From assembly GCA_964463485.1 (NCBI GenBank), contig CAYXDO010000001.1, positions 1-64,000 on the forward strand: a DNA stretch of 64,000 nt, read 5' to 3'. Position numbers and translations under genes: made by a program. Positions 26,021 to 34,668 of the stretch are shown one piece after another. This stretch comes from CAYXDO01 sp964463485 (GTDB lineage: Bacteria; Myxococcota; Kuafuiibacteriia; Kuafuiibacteriales; Kuafuiibacteriaceae). The notes below the pieces were generated by a model, which searched no databases, was not told where the DNA came from, and worked only from the letters and a program-made list of their open reading frames with translations. Each line of letters opens with the position of its first letter. Positions within the stretch are counted from its first letter, which is position 1.

Positions 26021-28390
26021 ATGGGGACCGAGTTCGGGCGCTATACGATCGTCAAGCCGGTGGGCTCGGGAGGGATGGCCGAGGTCCACCTAGCGAGACA
26101 GGTCGGGTACGGCGGCTTCGTGAAGCCGTGTGTGCTCAAACGAATTTCGCCGAGGTTTCGAGACGACGAGCGGGTGCTGCAGATGTTCTTGGAGGAGGCG
26201 CGGATCTCGGCGCTGCTCAACCATCCGAACATCGTGCAGACCTTCGATTTCGGCGAGGTCGACGGAATTCCGTTCATGGCGATGGAGCTGGTGGACGGCG
26301 TCAATCTCCTGGTGTGGATGAAGAAGCGAGCCGATGCCGGGCAGATGATCCCGCTTCGATCGGCCGTGGAGATCGTGGCGGTGCTGCTCGATGCGCTCGC
26401 CTACGCGCACAGCCTTGCAGACCTCGATGGGCGGCCGCTGAACGTCGTGCATCGAGACGTGAGCCCCCAGAACGTGTTGCTGTCGCGCGAGGGCGGTTTG
26501 AAGCTCGCGGACTTCGGGATCGCGCGCCACGAAGCTCGGGACCAACACACGCAAGGGACGGTCACCAAAGGCAAGCCGGGGTACATGGCGCCGGAAGCGA
26601 GCCTGGGTGACGCGGTCGACGGACGGGCGGACGTGTACGCGGCTGGCGTCGTGTTGGTGGAGCTGATTTCGCTCGAAAAATTTCACACGGCGGACACTCC
26701 GTTTGGCGGTCTTGCGGGGATCAGGAAGCGGGTCGACGAGCGGCTCGGTCGAAGGCCGCAGGTCCCTCTTCCGCTGGTGGAGCTGATCCACAGGCTCACC
26801 GCGATCGACCCCGACGAGCGGCCCGATGCGCAGCACGCCGCGGCCGAGTTACGGGCGGTCGCCGCGGAGCTCCCGAAGACGAAGCCGCTCGTGGAGTACT
26901 TGAGGGCGACGGTCGGCGAGGCGGTCGAGGTCCAACCGAAGGCCGAGGACGCGGGGCCTACGCCGCCTTCGCCGCGCGGTGTCTCGCCGCTCGACGAGCG
27001 CGGATGGCCGACGTTCTTCGGCAACGAGGAGCTGAAGTCCAAGAAGGACAAGGAAGCGCCGCCGCCGCCGCCCAAGCCGCTCACGCTCGGGCGCGGAGCT
27101 TCACAAGGGGCGCAAGCTCAGGGCGAAGGCGGGGCGAAAGAAGCTCCGCGCGGAAAGCTTCCGATGCCAGCGAAGGGATCGGTGGCGCAACCCGCTGGGG
27201 CACAGGGAGCGCAGCCAGGTGTGCGCGCGCCCGAGGTGAAGCCGGGGATGAAGGGAACGCCTCTCGATTTGAACGGCGTCGACGTCGGGCTGCCGAAGAG
27301 CGCCGCGCAGCGCATGATCGAGCGGGAGCGGGAAGCGCGCCGGACGCTCACGCGGCGGGTGCTCATCGTGGTCGTGCTCGCGGCGGCTTTCTATCTCGGG
27401 CCGATGGCGGCAGAGAAATTCAAGAGCCCTCCGCCGCCCAAGCCGACGTCCGGAAAGCTCGTCGTGAGCTCGAGCCCAGCGGGCGCGGAGATCCGGATCA
27501 ACGACATCCCTCACGAGCGGCGAACGCCCGCGACCATCGCTGACCTTCCGCTCGCCGTGGCGCTCGAGGTGCGCGTGAGCAAAGCGGGCTACGCCGCGCG
27601 GGTTCCCAAGTTCGTCGTCACGATCCCCGAAGACGTGGCGGAGGCGAAGCTCGACGTGGAGCTCGAACCCTCGGCGCGGTTCGAGGTCGTGAGCGATCCG
27701 CCTGGAGCGACTGTGCGCGTAGGCGCCGAGTCGATTCCGGGGACCACGCCGCTCGGCTTCGATCTGGCTGTCGGAAAGACCGCGACGGTGACGATCACGG
27801 CCCCAGGGCGCCTTCCCCACGTGGTGTTCGTAAACGCAGGCAAGCCGGGCACCGAGACCCTCACGGCTTCGCTCGAGCTCGCGAGGCGCATCGAGCTCTC
27901 GTCGGAGCCAACGAACGCCTTCGTGAGCCTCGATGGTCGACCGGTGGGCCGAACGCCGCTCGACGTGGACATTCCGGCCGACAAGACGATCGTGCTCACT
28001 GTGGATTATCCAGGCCACCAGCGGGATCGACGGACGATCGACCCGAAGCGCCCGCCGCCACCGAAGCTCGAGGTCAAGTTGAAGGCGGTGCCCTTCGAGA
28101 AGCTCGAGCTCCTTCCTTCGGAGCGAAAGCGATTCTCCGAGCTGAACCGCGCCTACGAGAGCGCGCGAAGGGATCGAGCGGACATTCGAGCGCGGATCTC
28201 TTCGGCTGAAGCGAGGTTGGCGAAGATGGACTTCAGCACGCCGATGGAAGTTCAAGCGCGAGCGGAGGAGAGCTTGGAGCGCTTGAAGAATGAGGCCGTC
28301 GAGCTGGAGGGGGCCGAGGAAGAAGCGCGGGACGCGATCGAAGCGCTGAGGACCGAGGTCGTGAATCGGATCGAGTCCACGGCTCGCTGA
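26021..28390 (+). CDS. Membrane Ser/Thr protein kinase with PEGA domains
   Basis: The product has 789 residues. The Hanks-type kinase domain (about 7-285) is complete: glycine loop GSGGMAEV, catalytic Lys in CVLKRI (about 40), HRDVSPQN (Asp about 146), DFG (about 164-166) and MAPEAS. A Pro/Ala-rich juxtamembrane linker precedes one membrane segment (about 446-463, VLIVVVLAAAFYLGPMA). The outside part has three PEGA domains (SSPAGAEIRIND, SDPPGATVRVGAE, SEPTNAFVSLDGRPVG) and a C-terminal coiled coil (about 705-785). It probably senses envelope state and phosphorylates cytoplasmic targets. Only 89 bp separates it from the divergent ArgJ-like gene. Substrates unknown. Confidence 0.93.
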   Translation: MGTEFGRYTIVKPVGSGGMAEVHLARQVGYGGFVKPCVLKRISPRFRDDERVLQMFLEEARISALLNHPNIVQTFDFGEVDGIPFMAMELVDGVNLLVWMKKRADAGQMIPLRSAVEIVAVLLDALAYAHSLADLDGRPLNVVHRDVSPQNVLLSREGGLKLADFGIARHEARDQHTQGTVTKGKPGYMAPEASLGDAVDGRADVYAAGVVLVELISLEKFHTADTPFGGLAGIRKRVDERLGRRPQVPLPLVELIHRLTAIDPDERPDAQHAAAELRAVAAELPKTKPLVEYLRATVGEAVEVQPKAEDAGPTPPSPRGVSPLDERGWPTFFGNEELKSKKDKEAPPPPPKPLTLGRGASQGAQAQGEGGAKEAPRGKLPMPAKGSVAQPAGAQGAQPGVRAPEVKPGMKGTPLDLNGVDVGLPKSAAQRMIEREREARRTLTRRVLIVVVLAAAFYLGPMAAEKFKSPPPPKPTSGKLVVSSSPAGAEIRINDIPHERRTPATIADLPLAVALEVRVSKAGYAARVPKFVVTIPEDVAEAKLDVELEPSARFEVVSDPPGATVRVGAESIPGTTPLGFDLAVGKTATVTITAPGRLPHVVFVNAGKPGTETLTASLELARRIELSSEPTNAFVSLDGRPVGRTPLDVDIPADKTIVLTVDYPGHQRDRRTIDPKRPPPPKLEVKLKAVPFEKLELLPSERKRFSELNRAYESARRDRADIRARISSAEARLAKMDFSTPMEVQARAEESLERLKNEAVELEGAEEEARDAIEALRTEVVNRIESTAR

Positions 28391-28421
28391 AGCTCCGGCA
28401 CTGCGATCGCGCCCTCCTATC

Positions 28422-30350
28422 CTAGGTTCTTCGCTTTCGTATCATCGCGAGCAGCGCGAGCGCGAGCAGGGAGACTTGGCCTTCGGTCGTGGCGCACCCA
28501 CCAGAGGACACCTGGGTGTCGGGTCGGACGACGGTGAGGGCCAAGACCGCTTCCGTGCGACGGCCCGTCGCATCTTGCGCGATCAACGTGAACGGGGAGG
28601 TACCAGGACGTACGCTGATTCCTTTGAGAACGACGCTCCTTCGTGGCGCGGTCTCGCTGAGCTCGAGGCTGAAGCCGTCAGGGAGGCTCTCTCCCGGCGC
28701 GAGGCGCCACGAGATCGGTTCTACACCACCGAGCACGTCGAGCTGGAACGAGTAGAGCCGGCGAATGATCGCTTCGGGCGGATCGAGTGTCGCGATCTGA
28801 AACGTTCCGCTCGGAATGACTTGTACGAACACGATCCCCGTATCCGTCGCGGCAACTCCAGACGAGTCATTGGCGCGAACTCGAACCGGGAAGGTCCCGA
28901 CCTCGGTCGCGATGCCGACGAGGTGGCCGTCTTCGGTGATGCTCAAGCCTGGCGGCGGCGTCGAGAGAGGGATGACTCGGTAGGGCGGCTTGCCGCCCGA
29001 GATCCGCAGCTCGATATCGGTTTCGACGCCCACTTCGACTGGGCCGACGTCTCCGCTCTCGACGACGACGTTCGGAGACTCGACGAGGAGCTCGAACTCC
29101 TTGGTGTCCTCGTTGCCGATCGCATCGGAGACGCGGATCTCCAGGTGGTAGGTCCCTTGGAGGATCGGGATGCCAGTCAGGATGCCAGACGGCGTGAGAT
29201 CGAGCCCGGTCGGCAGCTCTGGCGCGTCCCAGGCGTAGGGCGGCTCGCCGCCCGCAGCCACGAGCTCGAGATGGTAAGGAAGGCTCACCGTGCCTACCTC
29301 GAGGTCTGGCGTGGCAATGACGAGCGCGACGCCGCTTTGGGCCACCTGAATCGAGTAGTGGCGCAAGGCCGTCAAACCTACCGATGCGACCGAGACGTCG
29401 AGCTCGAACGTGCCGGAGTCGAGGGGGTTGCCAGCGAGCACGCCCGTGCTGTCGAGGTTGAGTCCGTCCGGCAGGCGACCGCCTGCGACGCGGAAGCGGT
29501 GATGTCCGTCGCCGCCCGTGGCCAACAGGCGCGCGTAATACGGGATGAAGACGGTACCGGCGGGCAAGTCCAACGTGTCGAGCGAAAGGGTCGCGATGCG
29601 CACATTGAGCGGCAAGGTAGCGAGCCGCGCGTCTCCTTCGTGCGTCTCGGGCACGGCCAGATCCGGATCGAGGATCGCGCCCACGTAGTAGTCGCCGGCG
29701 CGAGCACCGGCGGGAACCGTCGCGTTCACTCGCAGCGTCAGCGACTCATTGGCTTCGAGCTGCACGTCATCGGCTGTTGCGATCAAGAGATCGTCGGTGC
29801 TCAAAGCAGTATTCGACGAGAGGTGGATCGAGGATCGAAACGCCGCCGGGAGCTCTCCCGCGTTGCGCAGCGTGAGGTCGACGTGGATTTGATCTCCGGG
29901 CGCCGCGGAGCTCTCCGCGACACGAACCGAATCGATCACCAGGTCGGCGGTTTGGGCTCGTACGCGCGTGCGCGTGGCCCCGAAGCGCACGTTGTCGAGC
30001 TCGTTGAGCTCGAGGATGCGATCGTCGGGATCGACGACGACACCAAAGTAACCGCGACCCACGAACCCTTCCGGTACGGAAACGCGCTCGACGAGCTCGA
30101 GCTCTACGTTGGCCGCGCCGTGAGCGACGCCTCTCGCCCACACGCTCGAGTCTGCGGCTGTAGCGCGGGGACTGAATACGATCGCGTATTCGAAGTCCGC
30201 GGTCTCCGCGCGGGACGTGGCTCGAAATCGAACGTCCACCGACGCACCCGCCACTGCGACGATCGGCACCTCGACGTTGCGAATGACGAGATCGGGCGCC
30301 GCGAACGCGGTCGCCGACGAGAGCAGGAGTACAGGTGTCAGCATCCGCAC
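28422..30350 (-). CDS. Secreted CARDB/Ig-like protein with a MYXO-CTERM-like tail
   Basis: The product has 642 residues. The signal peptide MLTPVLLLSSATAFA is followed by APDLVIRNVEVP, the start of a CARDB domain. A second CARDB domain begins near DLVIDSVRVAESSAAPGDQ (about 135). Putative Ig repeats follow (GRLPDGLNLDSTGVLAGNP, ELPTGLDLTPSGILTGIP and others). The end reads SSGGCATTEGQVSLLALALL then RKRR, which fits a MYXO-CTERM-type sorting tail. It is a shorter relative of the giant protein at 15290-21658. Start: GTG at 30350 or ATG 6 nt later. It is convergent with the PEGA kinase gene, 31 bp apart. Confidence 0.85.
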   Translation of the reverse strand: MRMLTPVLLLSSATAFAAPDLVIRNVEVPIVAVAGASVDVRFRATSRAETADFEYAIVFSPRATAADSSVWARGVAHGAANVELELVERVSVPEGFVGRGYFGVVVDPDDRILELNELDNVRFGATRTRVRAQTADLVIDSVRVAESSAAPGDQIHVDLTLRNAGELPAAFRSSIHLSSNTALSTDDLLIATADDVQLEANESLTLRVNATVPAGARAGDYYVGAILDPDLAVPETHEGDARLATLPLNVRIATLSLDTLDLPAGTVFIPYYARLLATGGDGHHRFRVAGGRLPDGLNLDSTGVLAGNPLDSGTFELDVSVASVGLTALRHYSIQVAQSGVALVIATPDLEVGTVSLPYHLELVAAGGEPPYAWDAPELPTGLDLTPSGILTGIPILQGTYHLEIRVSDAIGNEDTKEFELLVESPNVVVESGDVGPVEVGVETDIELRISGGKPPYRVIPLSTPPPGLSITEDGHLVGIATEVGTFPVRVRANDSSGVAATDTGIVFVQVIPSGTFQIATLDPPEAIIRRLYSFQLDVLGGVEPISWRLAPGESLPDGFSLELSETAPRRSVVLKGISVRPGTSPFTLIAQDATGRRTEAVLALTVVRPDTQVSSGGCATTEGQVSLLALALLAMIRKRRT

Positions 30351-30545
30351 GACTCCAATGTAGGCAACGCGAACGAGATGCGCCCTCCGTCCTCCGGCGG
30401 AGTCAGGAAACGAACGAAGCTCGGCGAGTCATCCGGACATCCCCGGTAACGCAAACACGAACGAAGCCGCCCCTCGCTTCGGCGTGCTCGAAGAACCACG
30501 CCCAAACCGGTCTTCGAAGCCAGGGTCGCCGCAGCTTCCCGACCT

Positions 30546-32990
30546 TCAGGGACAGCCGGACGAGAGTGAGGTGCCCTCGAAAAACGGAGTCTCCACATCG
30601 TCGAACACCACTCGCTCGGTCGCGACTTCAGGCACCACGCCGTCGCGGATCGTCTGATACAGGCCGAACGCGGCCCTCGCGACGAGCCCATCGGCGATGT
30701 CGAGCGTGCCCTCCGAGTACAGCTCGATGCCCGCCAGCGTGCTGTCCGTGAGGGCGAAGTGTCGAAGCTCGAGCTCGGCGCACGTGACGAACACACCCGC
30801 CCCAATCGCATAGTGAAAGCCGGCGATCGCGGGGATGTCGCGCGTGGTCTTCGTGCGAATCTCGGAGAGCCTCGCCACCGCGTTGCCGGCCAGCGTGATC
30901 CCCGTTTCGCCGGTGTCCTCGATCAGCGCTCGCTCGAGCTCGGCCGTGCCTCCGTACACTACGATCCCCGAACCTGCTGCGTTGATCCTTCGCCCCGCGC
31001 GCTCCACTCTGAGCTGCGCGATTCGAGTCACGATGACGTCGGAGAGAAGGCTCTCCTGCAAGCGCATCACGAGGCCGACCCCGACTGATCCATCGACTCT
31101 GATACGCGACATCACGGCCTTGCCCCCCAGGTACTCGGCGACGAGGCCCGGGCTCATGTAGCTCGTCTCGGAGAAAGAACCGGGGATCAGATCGAGCTTC
31201 TTTCGAGGCCGAGTGGAAAGAACGTCGACGTCGGTGAGCTCGGCGATCGAACGCTGGATGGAGATCCCGCGCCACGCCTGATCGCGAACGGCTACCCGCG
31301 TGATCGAAATCTTCGCATCCTCGGCTTCGATCGCGCCGTCAGGGTGCGCCGAGGCTTCGGAAGGCGCTCCAACGACCTCGAGGTCCTCCACGTCGAGCGA
31401 ACCGCCCTCGTGCTGCAGGAAGCGACCCTTCACGTTGCGTACTCGCGTGCCCGACAGCGAGACGGTCGACCCGCTGACTTCGAACACGATGAGCGGCCGA
31501 TCGTTCGAGATGACGAGCCCGGCGAGCTCGAGCGTGGATGCTTTTGCGGTGACCCGCGGAGCCGGCCCGACGTGGGCTTGTCTCCAGATGAGCCGACTCT
31601 CGTCGAGTGTGATCGTGCTGCTCGACGCCCACGTGTCTCCTAGCGCTAGCTCGGCGGCCGCGGACTCGAGCTTGCTCGAGCGCAGCGAGAACCGATTCAT
31701 CGCCAAGGCTCCATCAGTGATCGAGATCTTGGAGCGAGTCTCCAACGCGAGATCGGTGAGCTCATGGTCTCCGCCGGTCAAAATAATTTGACCTCCAACC
31801 AACAAGACCATCGAGCCTTCGCATCGCGACGAGGTCCGCCAGGCTCCGCCCGAGACCGTCACTTCGTTGGCGCGCAAGGAGGGCGCGTCGATCACAGAGC
31901 TCGCGAGGGCCACGCCGAAGAGCTCGACCGAAGCTCCGACCACGTTCACGGTGTCCGCGGAGAGCCCCGAGAGGTTGACGGGTCCTGTGAGCACGCCGGC
32001 CGACAAGCTGGTCTCGGCGGCGCAGACGCCGACGATCGAGATCGCGTGCGGCACCGAGATCGAGCCGACGACGTGCGCTCCTCTCGCCAACGCGATCGTG
32101 TCGTCGAGGGATGAAGCCGCGACGGCCAGGGCGAGGGTCGCAAAGGGAGCCTCGATGGTGCCGTCACCGCCGTCGGGCGCGGACGGATCGACGTAGAGCG
32201 CGCTCGCAGGCAGCCCAGCAGCGTAGGAACCGCTTGTGGGACAAGGATCTCCGATGGGCGCGCACGATGCGGATCCGACGAACCGAGCGCTCCCAAGTTC
32301 ACACGGAAGGATCTCGCCAGACGGATCGCGATCGCCAGACGGATCGCAGAGCCCATCGTGATCGATCCAGCCCGCCGGACAATCGGGGATCGGCGGGAGG
32401 ACAGGCGCGGTCGGCGAGGCCGGAGCGGCCGGGGGGGTCGACTCGCATGGGATCGCGCAGAAACCGCCGTCGATACAATCGCGCGACCCAGCGGGACACG
32501 CCCCCTCATCGATCCAGCAGCCCTGTTGGGCTGGGCAGTCCGCCAAGCTCGGCCCTTCGATGCGAAGGTCGGCGACCGGAGCGCCAAGCAAAGAAACAGG
32601 CTGGCCGTCGAGCACGAGCTCGAATGGGCCGGGCGTGACACCAGAGAGTCCGGATCGGAACGCACGCGAAGGGCTCGGCAACGGGCGTCCTGCGACGACG
32701 AGGCGGACCTCTCCGGGTGTCAGCTGCAAAGCTTCGAGCGGCCGATCGTAGAGCAGCACGGTCAGGCTCACTTCGGGCCCGACAGAATCGGCCTCCACGG
32801 GTGTGGCGTTCCTTGGGGTGGCGGCGATGAGCTTGTCGCCTCCGAAGAGCCCTCCGTAGAAGAGCAGATAACTCTTGGTCTCCTCAGTGACGAGGCTGTC
32901 GAGCTCGAACTCGACGAGCTCGACGGAGTGACAACCGGCCAGGGAGTGACAACCGGCCAGGAGCGCGGCTGCAGCAGAGAGCGCTCTCAC
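30546..32990 (-). CDS. Lipoprotein with a right-handed parallel beta-helix
   Basis: The product has 814 residues. The GTG start overlaps the stop of the OmpA gene (GTGA). The signal peptide has two consecutive lipobox copies, LAGCHSLAGCHS, caused by an 18-bp tandem duplication. After an N-terminal domain (about 25-140) and a Cys-rich segment with EGF-like spacing (about 150-250), the sequence DPSAPDGGDGTIEAPFATLA opens a DUF1565-type parallel beta-helix. The helix continues with the usual stacked short strands to near the end (GSGIVVYGGTAELERALIED, AGIELYSEGTLDIADGLV). Such proteins act on or at the cell surface. The role here is unknown, but coupling to the OmpA and rod-like genes suggests a shared envelope function. 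Confidence 0.85.
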   Translation of the reverse strand: MRALSAAAALLAGCHSLAGCHSVELVEFELDSLVTEETKSYLLFYGGLFGGDKLIAATPRNATPVEADSVGPEVSLTVLLYDRPLEALQLTPGEVRLVVAGRPLPSPSRAFRSGLSGVTPGPFELVLDGQPVSLLGAPVADLRIEGPSLADCPAQQGCWIDEGACPAGSRDCIDGGFCAIPCESTPPAAPASPTAPVLPPIPDCPAGWIDHDGLCDPSGDRDPSGEILPCELGSARFVGSASCAPIGDPCPTSGSYAAGLPASALYVDPSAPDGGDGTIEAPFATLALAVAASSLDDTIALARGAHVVGSISVPHAISIVGVCAAETSLSAGVLTGPVNLSGLSADTVNVVGASVELFGVALASSVIDAPSLRANEVTVSGGAWRTSSRCEGSMVLLVGGQIILTGGDHELTDLALETRSKISITDGALAMNRFSLRSSKLESAAAELALGDTWASSSTITLDESRLIWRQAHVGPAPRVTAKASTLELAGLVISNDRPLIVFEVSGSTVSLSGTRVRNVKGRFLQHEGGSLDVEDLEVVGAPSEASAHPDGAIEAEDAKISITRVAVRDQAWRGISIQRSIAELTDVDVLSTRPRKKLDLIPGSFSETSYMSPGLVAEYLGGKAVMSRIRVDGSVGVGLVMRLQESLLSDVIVTRIAQLRVERAGRRINAAGSGIVVYGGTAELERALIEDTGETGITLAGNAVARLSEIRTKTTRDIPAIAGFHYAIGAGVFVTCAELELRHFALTDSTLAGIELYSEGTLDIADGLVARAAFGLYQTIRDGVVPEVATERVVFDDVETPFFEGTSLSSGCP
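32925..32960. repeat. Perfect 18-bp tandem duplication in a lipoprotein signal sequence
   Basis: GGAGTGACAACCGGCCAG occurs twice head to tail (32925-32942 and 32943-32960). On the coding (minus) strand it duplicates the six residues LAGCHS, giving two possible lipidation cysteines. Confidence 0.9.
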
Positions 32991-34051
32991 AACGGCGAGA
33001 ACGTCGCTCCGACCGCGGGTGGCTCGATCGCGACGATGTACTCGGCTCGACGGTTGCGGGCTTCGTCGGTTTCGTCTGGTGTGTCGACGTAGAGGCGATC
33101 TTCACCAAAGCCTACGAACAGAATGGGCACGCGCACGCCGCGTTTTTTGAACCACGCGCCGATGGTTCGCGCGCGATCGCGAGAGAGAGTCTTGTTCATC
33201 GCGCGATCACCGACGGTGTCGGTGTGGCCCGCGATGAACAGCTTGATGGCGGCGAGCTTGCCATACTTCTGGATGGCGTCATTGACGAGCACGTAGCTCT
33301 TCTCGAGCTTAGGGGACTCGTCTTTGGTGATTTCGTACGAACCCGAAGCAAAATGGACTTCTTCGTGGGGGATGTCGACGCGCCACGGGAAGAGCTCCAC
33401 GCCGCCGAAGAATCCGTAGTCGTCGAAGACTTGCACGTTCATTCGCATGACGTTGCCCGCGTTCTCTTGGGTGTAGCTCACCTCGGCCTCGGACGCGGGT
33501 GCAGGCAGCTTGATCTCGGTCGTTCCAAGCGGCGTGCCCACGTCGGACATCAGCGACACCTCGATCCGCCTCACCGGACGAGGCGCGACGACACGAAGCT
33601 TCTTGAGGGCGAGATCGACCGATTCGGGGGGTACGGAGACGTTGAGCGCGGCGAGGAGCTCACACTCGATCTCGATCGGCATCTGGCCGACCTCCTTGCC
33701 GTTCTTGAGCGCGAGGAAGCCAGAGAAGTGAGCCGTGCCGACGCGATCGATGGGCAGGTCGAAGCGGCGCGTTCGCCCCGCGAGCATTCGACCGGTCGAG
33801 TCCCCGAGCCGACGGCCGTCGGTCTTGCGCACGACCTCGAGCGCGATGTCGTCGACCATCACGTTGGTGTGGACGACGATACCGGGGGGCTGGCCGCCCT
33901 GTTGGCCCTTTGGAAAAAACTCCACACGAATGGCGTCTTCGGCCGCGGCGGAGAAGGGAACGAGGACGCCGAGCAGCACGCCGACTTGGACGCGGAGACA
34001 CTTCGCGCGGGTCGAGCTTCGACCGCGCGCAGCTCCGACTCGTGAACCCAT
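32987..34051 (-). CDS. OmpA-family peptidoglycan-binding protein
   Basis: The product has 354 residues. A Sec signal peptide ends SAAAED. The middle (about 50-240) is a beta-rich exported region I do not recognise. The C-terminal OmpA-like domain (about 245-340) has the typical LFIAGHTDTVGDRAMNKTLS and RARTIGAWFKKRGV, with the peptidoglycan-contacting Asp and Arg in TDTVGD and NRRAEY. The start codon overlaps the stop of the SctI-like gene by one base (TGATG), and its stop overlaps the next gene's GTG. This strict coupling suggests it works with the upstream rod-like protein and downstream beta-helix lipoprotein, perhaps anchoring a structure to the cell wall. Confidence 0.85.
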   Translation of the reverse strand: MGSRVGAARGRSSTRAKCLRVQVGVLLGVLVPFSAAAEDAIRVEFFPKGQQGGQPPGIVVHTNVMVDDIALEVVRKTDGRRLGDSTGRMLAGRTRRFDLPIDRVGTAHFSGFLALKNGKEVGQMPIEIECELLAALNVSVPPESVDLALKKLRVVAPRPVRRIEVSLMSDVGTPLGTTEIKLPAPASEAEVSYTQENAGNVMRMNVQVFDDYGFFGGVELFPWRVDIPHEEVHFASGSYEITKDESPKLEKSYVLVNDAIQKYGKLAAIKLFIAGHTDTVGDRAMNKTLSRDRARTIGAWFKKRGVRVPILFVGFGEDRLYVDTPDETDEARNRRAEYIVAIEPPAVGATFSPL

Positions 34052-34587
34052 CAGACCTGCGTGTTGAGGGTCTGCTTCACCGCGGACGTGCCCTTTTCGA
34101 TCACCTTCGAGGTGAGCTCGAGCTCCTGCGTGAAGCGATAAACGCCGGCTTGCAGCGCGAGCAGCTCAGATGAGCTGAAGTTCCGTCCGGACATCGCGAG
34201 CTGCATGATCTTTTCGAGCTTGTTCTGGCCGCCCATCACTTCGCCCATCATCTTGTGAAGGCCGCCGCTAATCGCCGATCCGCGATCGAGCGTCCGACCG
34301 ACCGCAGGAACCGCCGGCGCCCGCTGCGCGCTCAGCGCACCGCGTAGCACGTCGATCGATCCCGGGCTTTGAACCCCAGCTTGTCCTTGCACGCCGCCGA
34401 CGCCCTGAACGCCTTGAGGCCCTTGGACGCCACCGACCTGCTGGGACTGAAGGACGTTCTGGAACTGGCCTCCGCCCTTGGCTCCATCGACCTGCCCAAG
34501 CTGCTCGGCTTGCTGCATGGCCTGCTGGAGCTCCTTCATCATCTCGCTGGCCGCTTTGGCCGCTCCACCAGTGACAGGCTCGCTCAT
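34051..34587 (-). CDS. sctI: Type III secretion inner-rod (SctI/YscI/HrpB)-like protein
   Basis: The product has 178 residues and no signal peptide. The N-terminal part is Gln- and Gly-rich and low complexity (about 15-85). The last 45 residues fit the SctI inner-rod pattern: SSSELLALQAGVYRFTQELE, then LTSKVIEKGTSAVKQTLNTQ, with the typical LLxLQ, the xxLxxKxxxK helix and the terminal TLxxQ. SctI subunits polymerise inside the basal body to link it to the needle. Length is above the usual 80-130. The gene lies 81 bp downstream of a FliA/WhiG-type sigma gene and overlaps an OmpA gene. No other basal-body gene (SctV, SctN and so on) is in the window. Assignment rests on pattern recognition only. 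Confidence 0.65.
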   Translation of the reverse strand: MSEPVTGGAAKAASEMMKELQQAMQQAEQLGQVDGAKGGGQFQNVLQSQQVGGVQGPQGVQGVGGVQGQAGVQSPGSIDVLRGALSAQRAPAVPAVGRTLDRGSAISGGLHKMMGEVMGGQNKLEKIMQLAMSGRNFSSSELLALQAGVYRFTQELELTSKVIEKGTSAVKQTLNTQV

Positions 34588-34632
34588 GGGATCTCCTTGC
34601 TCAACGCGTTCGCCGAGCGGTTTCGATCAAGA

Positions 34633-34660
34633 TTATCGGATGCTGGGCCTCGAAGGTTGC
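34633..34660 (-). promoter_or_regulatory. Possible sigma-28-type promoter upstream of the SctI-like gene
   Basis: On the minus strand TCCGATAA (7 of 8 to the GCCGATAA -10 consensus) is preceded, 16 nt upstream, by GCAA. It lies 45 nt before the ATG, in the space after the sigma-factor gene. The -35 match is poor. Confidence 0.3.
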
Positions 34661-34668
34661 GCGACAGA

